From Caprimulgus europaeus (lineage: Eukaryota > Chordata > Aves > Caprimulgiformes > Caprimulgidae), in the NCBI GenBank assembly GCA_907165065.1, contig OU015528.1:44321515-44385514 (forward strand): a DNA stretch of 64,000 nt, in the 5' to 3' direction. This document shows, piece by piece, positions 1-12,800 of this stretch. Made by a program: the position numbers and the translations under genes. The stretch's first letter is position 1. Every line of letters begins with the position of its first letter. The notes beneath the pieces are model-generated. The model was given only the letters and a program-made list of their open reading frames with translations. It was not told where the DNA came from and did not search any database.

Positions 1-762
1 ATTTTTTATAGTGTGATCATACTGATTTCCACTGTACATTTTTTTATGCTAATGTATAGTACCAGCTTTAAATGGCTTAATAGCCCATTTTTTTAAAGAT
101 ACAAAGATACAAACTTTAGTCCATACTTCATTTAGGGAAATACTTTGGGTTGTACTTTTGCTTGTTTGTCTTAGTAAGGGTGATGTGGAATACATGGAAC
201 ATGCTGAGTGTGTTCAGTGCTCAGCACTCTGCAGAAGTATCCAATCAAATAGTTCAAAATTACGTACTAAAACACATTAAGAAGAAAAGACATACACTAG
301 TCTGAGGATTCAGGAGTTTTGTCAATGTTGTCTTAATGCTTACATGCATGGAGAAGCTTTAATTCAGTGATAGTCTACTTAAAAGTGGTGGTTTCTGAAA
401 AATAAGTGTTTTATTATGGAAAACATCTAATGGAACGTTGGAAACCTGCTTTTGAAAAATACTGTACTTGTCAACTTAATTCTCTAAGCTGAGTTTAATT
501 CTGCTACAAGCTAACTCTTGGAGTTAGTAAATTGTTTTTTGAGAGCTGAAGGAAAATCATTCCTAAATTTAATTAAAATGACTTGAACATTAAAACATAG
601 ATATTAGTATATGAAAACACGGGGAGCAGTGTCAATATAAAGATTATTTGAGAGTTTAAACTGCAACAGCTAAAAATAATAGCACTTTACTTTCGATAGT
701 CCATACTATAGCTTTGAATGTTGTTATCTAATAAACCAGGTTTCTATGTGTTTTCATTTAAG
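1..762 (+). other. Intron sequence upstream of local exon 1
   Basis: AT-rich sequence with no coding frame that joins the gene. It ends in a pyrimidine-containing stretch and an AG at 761-762. I see no promoter, CpG island or start codon context, so this is taken as intron and the gene begins further left. Confidence 0.7.
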
Positions 763-891
763 AAAAGTCCTACAAAACAATTGCAAGTTGCTTATGAAAG
801 TCTTGAAAAAGCAATTAATGAATTGAACACATCTCGATTAATGGCTCTCCTACCAGATGGAAAGTCGATATTTGACAGCTGTTGTACAAAG
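763..891 (+). CDS. CFAP54: CFAP54 local exon 1
   Basis: Exon of 43 codons (phase 0 in, phase 0 out) beginning [18 protein letters not shown] and ending FDSCCTK before GT at 892. The frame stays open upstream to 718, but the AG at 761-762 sets the exon edge. Helical, charged sequence. The next 583 nt are intron without recognisable content. Confidence 0.85.
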
Positions 892-3800
892 GTAAAGTCT
901 ACAAAAAGCTACACTTCATACTTAGAAATCTTAGCATCATCAAATGTACTTCATCTTTCTGCTCCATGTAAGAAAACAATGGGAAAAATAAATCTCTTTG
1001 TCTCAGAAATAGCAATTTTCTCTTTCAGTAATAAACTATAAACTCTTAGATTTTCTTGGCCATTTACTTTTAGGCATTTGAAGCTTTCTCCTATAAAATA
1101 AGAGCAGAAATCCTTTTCATATTTATTGCTTGCAACTGTTTATTGTTAAAATTAATTTTTGCTGTTGAGAGGATTTAATATTTTCTAGATATTATCATTC
1201 TACACCAGTATGATCTTTGTTTTGTCGACTGGTAACACAATAAAACAGATTTTTCTGCAATTTCATATTTATTATTAATCCAGTTTCCTATTGATTCTCA
1301 GACCTAGTTTTCTTTGTCTGTTATCCATGACTCTGTCTAGTCATTCTTCTTCCTTCCATGCTTTTTTGAATGACTGTATATTACACAGATATGATAAATT
1401 TCAGTGTTTATCAGTTTACTGAAATAATAATATAAATGTTTATGTTTGCTTAATTGCCACTTCCTATTTATTAGGTGGACTCAAATGGTCAGAATCTGAG
1501 TTCTCTTTTCGGATGTAGTAATGATAAGACAGGAACAGGTAATGGTTTTGTAATGGATTTACACTTGGAGCTCATTCAGGCCCAACATAGAGTAGCTGTG
1601 AAACTTCTTAAAATGACACAAGGTAGGTTTCAGTAAGGCTAAATTATCTTCATCGTTTGATCAGAGTCTGTTAACATATTTTGTAATACTAAGAAATAAA
1701 GGAGTATGTACTTTCTGAAGAGGAGCTGATGTTGGGCAATTTGTATGCCACATTCAGACAGAAATAATGTACTGAATTTGCAGAATTTGGATTTACCTCA
1801 TGATACTAGTCTCTAACCTCTGCTCAACCAATGGGAGTTAAACTTTACTAACAACTACTGAATTTGATTCCTAGACACTTTGTTGTGATATATCAGTTAT
1901 AATATTACCTGTTACAGTGTCAGTAAGGGAGAACTGGGGGATGTTCTGCATAATTTTTTTTTCTGTAATGCTAATTTTCTCTCTAGAGAATGACTTCAAT
2001 ATTTTATTCAATGCTCTTTGTAATCTGAATTTATCCTGTGAAGTTGTCCATATCTCTTCCCAGTCAGCACACAAATGCCTTCTGAAAAAACTCTACTTGA
2101 TCTCCTATTCCTGGCAGGTTTTTTTAAAATTAAAAGCTAGCATTAGTTTGACACTGCAGAGCTCCTGCATGTGCTGATCTCTCTGATCAAACAAGAGCCC
2201 TCTTTTCCTGTGGTGTTAGTATAAGTACTAAAGATGTTCGAGCATGAGGGTGGAATATTTTAGTGGCATGATCAGTCCAGGAAATTCTCCTTGAACCAAA
2301 GGAAAGAAGATGAGATGAAAAAGGGTTTTACTACAAAACCATGTATTAACCCCTCTCACTGAAATTTTCTCAATAGCACTATCAGAATCAATAACTCAGG
2401 ATTTCCTTCCCACATAGGTGCTCAAAAGGATGGCAGAAGTCTTAAGTCTAGCAAGTCTCATGTGAAGAATATTGAAGATTTCAATTTTTTAACAGGTACG
2501 ACTTATTAATTAAGATTCTAGAAGTATAATAAATTATTGCTGCCTTTTTATAAATGTCTTAAAATATCTATTTTACAGAAGCACTTATAATGAGAAAAAT
2601 AAAAAAGAATAAGCTATCCAGAGCAATCTTTTTGATGCAAAAGGCTGCACAGAAATTCCCTAAAGAGTTAACTACTTCTTCCCAAAGACAACTACTGGAG
2701 GTAAAAAAAAATAATAAAATCTTATGGTAGAAAATCATTGTCATTATCACAGTTTTTTCCCGTTCTGTATAATTAAGACTTGGATTACTCCTTCTTACAA
2801 AAAGAAGAAAAATGGAAGGAATTTGAGGAACATTGGATGTTTTTAACTTGTGTTGTCAAATTTTCCCTAGGAGTTTTCATTATGATGAAAGAATAAAGTG
2901 ACTTAAAACAAGGAAAGATCACATCCCCAGATTTTATGTACACAGGAAACCTGAAAGGAAATATGATCTTTCTTTCTACACTTAACCACCTAGACTTTGC
3001 AATTACCAACCTATGTCTTGCCAAAATGTCAACCAGGTTTCCTTCTCCCCATTGCAACCTTCAGCACCCTTCTTTTTCCGAGATTGGTAAATTGTCTTAG
3101 ATTACTTTGGCTGGTGATGATGACACAGACTTTATTTTATTCTCATTAAATAAACAGTTGGAGATTTTGGAATTTATTGAGGCTAAAAGTAGATTCTTCA
3201 TGGGCTCATTTCAGAGTCTTTTGAAATCAGTGGGAGTCTCTACATTGAGCTTTGTACCAGCCTCTGTCTGTGAAAATTGCTTTCTCGTCAGTGGGGTATA
3301 AAATTTCTTTATATCCTGTACAGCAGTTAACAGAATCTGCAATTCTCACTATATAATAGGTGAAAAAGTTTTTTAAACAGGAAGTTACTAGAATGTGTTT
3401 TTCTTTTAAGTGTTACAAATTTGGAAGCATGATAATTAACACACATATCTTTTATGTCAGAAGAATGCAAAAACAGAATCAGAAAAGACATACTCTAAAA
3501 ATCTCTCTCGTATATTTGTAAAATATATGGCATTTATGAATAGGAGTATGGTATGAAATTGTAACTGTAGTCACCAATGAAGACTTACAAACAATTCCCA
3601 AGAAATCTGTGCTTATCCCAAACAAACATTTGCAGAGGCCTTATACTGACCTTCACTATATTTTATTTCTGTACACTTTCAACAGAGAAAGGTGAAGATA
3701 AAATAATATAATGTATTTGCAGCTAGTTGCCAGGAAATGTCTTTGCCTGGACAAACTTAGTGTGATCTTCTTTGATATTTGTACAATGATGAAATATTTA

Positions 3801-6800
3801 ATTATATGCTCAATTAGTTTTCCACCATGAGGTGGATGGTGCTCACTGCATGGACAGCAAATCCATACCTTTATTTTCATGCTTCTATGTAGAGGATTCT
3901 ACCTTTTTTATTGTGGAACATCTAAGAGCTCTATATAGAATTTCTCATATCTTCTGCTCTTTTCTACTGTATTCAACACAATATGATATAAGTCAGTTCT
4001 CATTATGTTGCAAAGTAGGAAAGCAGTTTATTTTTTTGGAGAAACATACAAATTACCTTTTCTCATTCCTAAACTACCAGCCAGGTATGGAAACTTCTGA
4101 GTCATATGTATACTAATCTACATCTGCTTAACTATTTTGGCTGCTGTGCACCCTATTTTTTTTTATTTCTCTCAGAGTTTTTTCATTCTTCCTTCCTGTC
4201 CTGTGTGTCTATTTGGATATCCAAGTCTTTACAGAATTACATACGCTGGTAGTTCTTGTTGGCCAGCTGTACAATTGAAATTAATGTGATTAAGCTAATA
4301 CTACAGTGCAAGTCTGTGGCAGAGGCAGGGATGAAATGTGGTTTATTATAGTGACATTTGGCTTCCTCAACCATAAGGTTATTCTTTTTCCTCTTGCAAC
4401 GCTGCCACATTTATTATCTTCCAAATTTTACAATTAATGAAGTAGAGGTCATGCAGTACCGCTCTCAGTCACAGTACTATCTTTATCCAACCTGGGAGCA
4501 GTTCCATCTTTACACTAATAAGAATTATGTCCTCAGAGAAGAATGAGTCTGTGATTCTTTTAATTTAAAATTGTGTCATAGTATAGCTTACTTTAAAAAA
4601 GTATAATTTTAAAGGAAGCAATGAAGTTTCTAATTACTGATTGAAAAAGTTGAATAGTTGTGTGAGGGGAAGAGTCACTCTGTATGTTGTTCTTTACCTT
4701 ATATTGTTCCTTAAACATTTCTCACTAGGGTGGATGCAACCCTAATCTAAAAGGGGAGGGAGTGTGTTGAAGTGAGAGGCTGTGCAAATGATTAGCTGTA
4801 TAATGCGATTAAGGCTGTGTTATATCTTGACTCCCTATTTCACTATAAATCTATAAATCTAATGGTTTTTAGACATGATATACAAGATTTATTCAATCTG
4901 TGATCTGACCTGGTATGGTTGTTCTATAGCCTTATAAAGGTATGAGGACAGAAAAGAGGAACTGTTAAAATGCAAAATTATATGACTGTCACTGAATAAC
5001 CAATAACTTGTGATTTTCTTTTTCAGTTTATTTTTCAGACTCAGTTCAGCATAAATCCTTGGTCCAGTGTTTGGTACTAAAAGGTTTCAAATAAAAACCC
5101 CAGTTGTAGTAATATATAATCTCTCCTCCCAAAAGAATGTACTTTGTTGAAGACATCCCTGATCTCTTCACCTCTGGGAGCTGGCCTTTTTGTCTTTGAT
5201 TTGCACTGGACAGCTGCCACAAGTAAAGATATAAAAGTACTAAGTTCTTAATATTAAATTTCCAAGTTAAGTTTCTCTTATCCTGACAATGCAAACAAGG
5301 TGAAGAAACCTACCAATTTACCTTTCAGTCCAGTAAGAAAAGAATGTACCCTGATAAGCAACCAAATGGCCAGAGTCACTGTGTGCAGGAGGCCCCCACA
5401 TTTTTGGAAGACAGTAATAGACTGAGTCAGCTCTCAGCTCTCTCCAGCTAACCAAGGGAATTGGCTTAGCCCTACCTTTTTCTGGGCCTGCATTTTCTTC
5501 CCTTTTCTTTATTTCTGGAGTACAGAAAATCAGACTAAACACTTCAACAGCTCCTTCAGAAATTCCACAGATTAGGTCTCCAGCTCTCTCCTAAATAAGA
5601 GTTGTTATATGTTTTGTTTCTAGTTGAAGCTAATCACTGGTTGCCACTAATTGCTAATCAACATTATTTGTGATCACTCTCTTTTTTCCTATAGGTTCTT
5701 CCAAAACTGGATATGCCTCAGCCCTCCTCTTCCATATGCTACCCAATGTTTCCTTTATTGTACATTATTAAATAAGTCTGCATATGTAAGGCTTACAAAA
5801 AATACCATTCATCCTAATTTAGGATGTAAGATGATATGAAAATCCATAAAAGTTTTCTACATAGCAGTGAATTTTTATAAGATCATTTTGAAAACAATTT
5901 ATAGGTTATAAATCTGTCTGATTGTTATGTTTTAATAATTTTTTCCTTTGTTTTAATTTAAATCATAGGAAGCTCTAACTTTAATTGATCAAGTTGAAGC
6001 TGAACAAAGTGCGTTGTATCACAGTGTCAACGAAGCTATGAGCAGCAAGAGAAAAACCAGAATTCCTCCTCCTCCTCTATTACTTTCTAGATCCCATTGC
6101 TCCATGACATTTAAACCAGCCCCATTCTCTTCAGATGTTCAGGTAATGTTTTTCATTATGACTGTGTAAGAAATAACTAAACAATACACAAGAGAGCAAA
6201 AGTTGCTTCAACTGTGGTATACCATCATAGTTTTCTCTGTTGTTCTTGAGAAGATTATGTTATTCTGACTTAATTAAGTATATTAAGTATGCTTTTTTTT
6301 TCCGCTGTGAGTCAGTTGTGACTCACTGTTTTGATCTTCACATTTGCATGAAACTTTCTTCATCTCATGCATCATGGTCCTTAGTGTTTCTGTCATATAA
6401 CACTTATTTATTCTACTTGTCAAAAACTCATTCTTTTGCTTAGGGGCTGACATACTCCTGGTTACTGTCTGAAGAGATGCAAGGCTGTTGCATCATGTGA
6501 TGCAAGGAGGTACCGCACTGAAGCCTCTGTTAATGAAGTGTTGAAGTGCCATAGTTCAAGTAAAAAAATCTGCCTTCTGTTGAAAATACAGAATGACAGA
6601 ACTACTCAGATCATAAGGGATTTTATGGGGTCTCTAGTCCAACCTTCTGCACAAAGTAAGGTTGGCTGTGAAATTAGACTAGGTTGCTCAGAGCTTTGTC
6701 AGTCAGTTCTGAAAACCTCCAAGGGTGGAGACTGAACATCTTTTCTGAGCAACCTGTTCATGGGGAAAACTTTTTTTTCCCTTACATACAGTCAGAATCT

Positions 6801-9800
6801 CTCTTGCTTCAATTTGGGCCTCTTTTCTTTCATCCTGTGCACTACTGTGAAAATCCTGGCTATATCTTTTTCATCATCTTGGTTGCAAGCATGCAAGGGC
6901 TCCTGTTAGGTCCCCAGAAGCTATCTTCTCTCCAGGAAGAATAAGCCAAGATCTCTCAGATTCTTCTCACAGGTCTAGTGCTTCAGCTCCCAACCATCTT
7001 AGTGGTCCTCTGCTGTAATCATTCTAGTTGTTCGATATTTCTTGTTAGAATGGTGGGGGGCAGGATGAAAACTGTCTGTGGTATCTAGGTGTAGTCTGAT
7101 GAGTGCTGAGCAGAGGGGGATAGTCATGATCCTCAGCCTTCTAATTGTACTTCTGTTGATACAGTTCAAGATGCTTTTAGGCTGCTTTGCTGTCATGGCA
7201 TACCATGGGCTCATGTTCAGCTTGCTGTCTGACATAACCCCCAGATCCTTTTAGTGCTGCTCCCAAACCCATCAGTCCCAAGTCTGTATCCTGGCAAGGG
7301 ATTCTTCCTTCCCAGGTGTAAGACTTTGCATTTATCCTTGTTAAATTTCATGAGGTTCCTGGGGCCCATTCCTCTGGGCTCTCTAAGGCCCCCTGAATAG
7401 CACTTCTGCCCTCAAGGATATCAACTGTTTCCCACAATCTGGCATCATCTGCAAACCTGGTGAGTGTGTGTTCACTCTTTTCGTCAAGCCATTGCTAAAG
7501 TTATTAAACAGACAGGTCCCAGGATAGTCCCCTGTAGTATTCCCCCGCAGTACTCTACTTGTTACCACCCTCCAGGTAGAGTACGAATCATTTACAGCTA
7601 GTATCTGTCTCTGACCTTCAAACCTCTGTAAATCAAGTAATTTTGTCACAGAGGCCAATCATGGTGGTCAGCCAAGATTTGCCCTTGGTAAATCCATGCA
7701 CTGTTCCAAATCATCTTATTCTTCATATGCCTGGAAAAGCTAAAGCATGAAAAATTCACTAACTACAGTTTTCTTTAGAGAGAAAGTTTCACAGGGATTT
7801 TGCAAGCTTCTTCAAAATAATGACATGTATAAAACCAGTAGAAACTCAAATCTTTAATTAATAGTGGTAAGAATGTTTCTGTGAATGGTTGTTTTATAAC
7901 TTGCAGTTTTATTGCAGCTTGATTAGTGAATTTCAAAGAAATTGATTAGGGAGAAGTTGTTCCTTTTTATCCCTAATAATTATAAAATTAAAATAATTAT
8001 TTACATTCTGGTAGTTTGTTTTAGTAAGTGTTAAAACTTCATTTTGTTCGATATAGGAGGGTGACTGTAACATATCGGGCCACTAGATGGTGCAATGTGA
8101 TTATTATCCTTATAATGGAGCCCAGATATTCTAGAAGAATTTTTTTCTAAAGATACATGTAGCTGTTAAACGGCCATGAAATGTATTTTTTATTAAGAAC
8201 TTATTAACTGGAAATGGATGTTTCCGATTTAGTTAGACATATATAGTTCTTGTACTAGAACTATATATCTTTACATATATATATAGATATATATCTATAT
8301 CTATATAGAACTATATAACTATATATATAAAAGTATCTTGTTTTCCTGATCTTAAAGTTGCTCATTTGCTGAAAATAATCTCCTCTATTTCAATATCTGC
8401 TTCTGAAAAACGGTGAGAATTCATTGCAAGACAAATCCTGTGTATTACAAGAAAAATGAACATTTTAGCTGTACAGAATTTTTGTATGTTGAAAAATGAC
8501 CTCATCTGCCAAACATCAGGTCTATTTAAATATCCTACTGAAAGTAAATAGACAGGTTTTAGTAGAAGAAGTTTAATGCAAGAGAACTAAATCAGATGCA
8601 TAACTTGCTGAAATCCACCTGCCCAGTTCTACAGAGGTGAATGAGTTTCCATGTTTGATCTCACTGGACATGTCTGAGCACCGATCCAGGAATGCACGCT
8701 TACATTCTTCCTTGGTTCAAGATACTGAAAAGTGTAGATGATATGAGATTATCAGCAGCTCTATGGTGTTAAAAACCATTTATTTCAATAGGAACTAAGA
8801 ACATGGCTTGTTTAGAAAATATTATTGCATCATATCTGTGTTTCTGTTGCCTGCTTTTAATTTGTCCTCAAGTAGTTTGCTGAATCAGAACCTGATGTCA
8901 ACTTCAGAAGAATACCTTTGCAAGGATAGGATCAAATAATGGATCTGGATTACTTTAAATCTATAGGGTGACCTGTAGTGTTCATGCTTTGGGATAGGTT
9001 TGAGGTATAGGGTAGCTCAAGATTGGAGGTAGGATAATGGAGAGTCAGCTGCTTTTATTGCCATTGTTGTATATCTAGCTCTCCAGCTATATCAATTAAT
9101 TAATGTTTCTATTGCAGTTAGACTATACATTTTTATAACTAAAGTTGTTTTTTTTTTTCAGAGGCTGTTTTCACAAAATTCATACATTCTACATCAGGCA
9201 AAAGTTGGAAATACTATTATGTATCAACTCATTTTGTTCTCATTTTCTTCAAAGGTTTCATGGTACAGTATTTTGGGGTCTGAAGCAGGAGGAAGTAATA
9301 TGAAAGTAAGGTTAAATGACAATAAACTTCCAAATACAGGAGAAGAGGTAAGACAGAGATAAAACTCCTATAGGTCATTCTCTCTTCCTTTAAGAACCAC
9401 CAACTTTCTAAAGGTATACATCTGACATATTTTTTAAATTAGGTAACTGCCCAAACCTTTGACAACCTTTTGATCTTTATTTTAAGCAACTGAAATTTTG
9501 CTAGACTGAAGGCATACCAAAACTCAAAAAAAGTTCCAGGAACTTTTTTTGAATAATGAATTAAATTATTCAAAAGCTTAATGTTAGACAAGTCTCTGTC
9601 CCTTCTGTTATAAATCTGTTTTTTGAGTGACACCTAAGAAATACAAAAGGAAAAGAAAGTAGATAATGTATTTATAGAGTGTATCCCAGACTCTAGTCTT
9701 TCCAGTAATTAAAAAAAAAAAATCTAAACAGATATAAAATTTAATATTTTTCTCAATTGTGTAACTTGTATCAGCTATTTCTTCTTATCAAGACATTAAC

Positions 9801-12800
9801 TTACTTAATTCTGGCAACATGATAACATAACTCCTTCAATAATCATCATGTTCAGATATGATTGACTTCTAGGTTCATGCTTTTTCCTTTTCATGCTGTG
9901 AACATGCGGTATAACAAATCATCCCACACATCTTTGATTACTTATGTTGGTACTTTAAAATATTATTTCTTTTTGCAATTTGATGTTTTATTTTCTGAAT
10001 TTGTTTTGAGTTTTTGGTTTTGTGTTAGTGTAGGTTTTTTTCTTTGGATCACACTTTGATATTGCTGCACAGACTGAGAGAGTTCTGTTTTTCAGTCACT
10101 TATGCATGCTGTTGCGTTGTCCACCTGAATGATGACCACAATTCATCCAAATACTCTGCATTTGGGGTTTTAAGAAAGGGGTAAAAAAATTTCAGCGCAT
10201 TCTCTTCAGCAAATGTTACTGTAGTCTTAGACCTGAGTCATCATTTTTATATCTGGAAATCTTCTTAATGGAGAGTTCTGTTCTTTGAAGGGCAGGTCTC
10301 TGTTTTGCATTGTGACAGAAGAACCTCTCAACCTCTTTTGCCCAGTGTTCCAAGCTTTCCTGGTTTTGTGAGCAAGCTCTGTACAAATGATGATACATTT
10401 GTCTTTGGTGATGGAGAGGAAATCTCTCCCTTTCCCCTTATCTCATCCTCAAAAAGGAAGGTGTATAAAAAGAGGTGTGTGTCACAACTGGCAATAAAGG
10501 TTTTGATGTTATTCTTGATTTTCTTATAAAATCCAGAGAACCAAGCTTCCTGCGATGTCCAGTGAGCTAGTTTCAATATACTGTCCTTCTCCAGGTGAAT
10601 TAATTGTTTCATTGGAGACTTTTACCCCACTGTTAGGTCTTCTTTCTGTGAACTTGCTGCAATCCATCCAAGCCACTGACTGTCTTAGCTTTGGGCGGCA
10701 CAGACATCTTAGCTAGAGATGCACAGACCTGAGGTTAACCATATGCCTCAGCGATGGAACTTCTGGTTGCTTTAGGACATGCTTTTGCAAAATGCTGACC
10801 TACAGACAAATTTGCTATATGCCTGCTCTGTGGAAAAGGTTTAGAATTCTTGGTGGTATAATGATATATCAACTTACCAACATGAGAAAAGCTTGCTCTA
10901 AAGGGATACTACAGGCTATCTTACACTATTTTCTGGTCTGTTGGTTCAGGATTCAGCCCCAGCATTTGAAAGGATTTCTGTTGTTTAGAGGTTTCCTTAT
11001 GAAGGCAAGACAGTATTTAAATAAGAGCATTATATTGATGCTACATTGTGATGATCTTGGTTCTCACATTGTGCTTCAGTCACTGTGTCAGTTGTTTGTG
11101 ATTTCAAGACCCCAAAACTTATTTTTTGTTGTAAGTTGTACTGGCTATGCAGAGGAAGGTGGAAAAGCCTATTAGGAGTGAGCCATGAAGTTAAAGTGCA
11201 GGTGGACAATTACTTGAAGGGAAAATGAACATAAGATCTTGAAAATATGTTGTTTCTCAAACTCCAAAGTCTTGTTAATGGTGCTGAGAGGACCTGAGAC
11301 ATCCTCTGCCCATATCTAATGTGGCCATATGCTCTGGATGCACAGCTCAGGGCTAGAATGTTTCTGGCTCAATGACTGCAAGCATGCACACTTACCACGT
11401 GAATGTGCAAATGGACAAAAATGTTTTAAAGAAACTCCAGATCTTGGTGCTTAAGTGTGCTCTTGGATTATATGCTCTGTTTACTCACCTACATTCCAGA
11501 AAAAAACTTATACTTTTCCCCCTAACATTTAATTGTTCTCTCATTGTTTTCAAGAACCTAATATTACATGGAAACATGACCTGCCTGTTAATCTAGGTTG
11601 TACTTTGATTGTATCCAAGGCCATTAAATAATTTATTTAACAATAAAAGTTTAGAATTTGAGATTTGTTTTTGTTATGTACAGTGAGTGTAACTAGAAAA
11701 TATTTTTATTGTAGATACCAGCTGATGGGAAAAGCCTCTTGGAAATACAGGGTTTAGATCCCAATGAGAAATACATATTTGCAGTCGCAGCATATTCTTC
11801 TGATGGAAAACTTATTGGTGATGCCATTGGGGAAATGACTAAGCCAATTCTTGCTTATCCACCTCTTTCTGCTATTACTGTTCGAGCCTATCTAACTCAG
11901 GTAGGGTTAGAGTCTTTGATAATAAACACATACTATAATGTTGTTGTAAGTACTTGTTTTCACTGGTAGCTCTAAAATTTCTACTGGTAAAAACTCAAGA
12001 CTTTCTTGCCAAAAGCCTGATAAGCACAAATCACATTTTTAACATAACAAATGGTATATTTGAGTAACTCAGTTCAAAACTATTGGAAATACCAGTTTAC
12101 GGGGAAAGATGCCTTGCAGCTACTTATGTTGCTGGTTTTCAGTCTGTCTTTAACTTCTTTCTTCTTTTTTATAATTTATTTTTTAATTTTTGTGATTGAG
12201 ACCAAGTGCTAGAAATGATCTTATAACATTATGGAATGAAAAATGTGATTGAACTTACCAGGTATCAAATTCAACCGTTTTCATATTGAAATTATTTTTG
12301 TAGTGTCTTCTGGAAGACCACAAAGGCTCTGTCATACCTTTATTATAATTTTCTGTGTTCTTAGTAAAGAAAATTTAAAACAGATTATGTCATGGAGAAA
12401 AGTGAAATTGTCTAGCCCTACAGATCAGGTCATGGAGAACTGTTAGAAGATTTCCTAAAATCTTCCAGAGTGAGAGGTATCCTCATGAATTTAGGCCTAC
12501 TTGTGTGGCTCTGTTTACATCCCATTATTCAGAACAGCAGGCATTCTGCAGTATTAGCAAAAGTAAAATGAACCTAGATGAAATAATACGCCTTCAAATA
12601 CTGCAGCACAATACCTGTAAAGTATTCCACAAAGGGCTGTTAGATCCCTGGTTAACAGTTAAGAAACTCTTTGCCTTCTCTGATGCTAATTCTGAAGGCG
12701 TACTAGTATTAGTAGAATCAGTTTGCTACTACATGTATTTCATGTGTTTTATTCAAATATGTGAGAATGTTTTTACAGAAATTGTAAATTTATATGTTGT

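Larger units (their letters stand above)
6143..9254 (+). other. Intron 5, 3.1 kb
   Basis: Contains a minus-strand CR1 fragment (6588-7742), a CTCF-like site (8080-8092) and a TA-rich hairpin (8239-8268), each listed separately. The rest is AT-rich sequence without recognisable content. Confidence 0.7.

Noticed and set aside
10792-11175. 127-codon open frame in intron 6
   Set aside because: No domain, no compatible splice phase with exons 6 and 7, and composition like surrounding intron.
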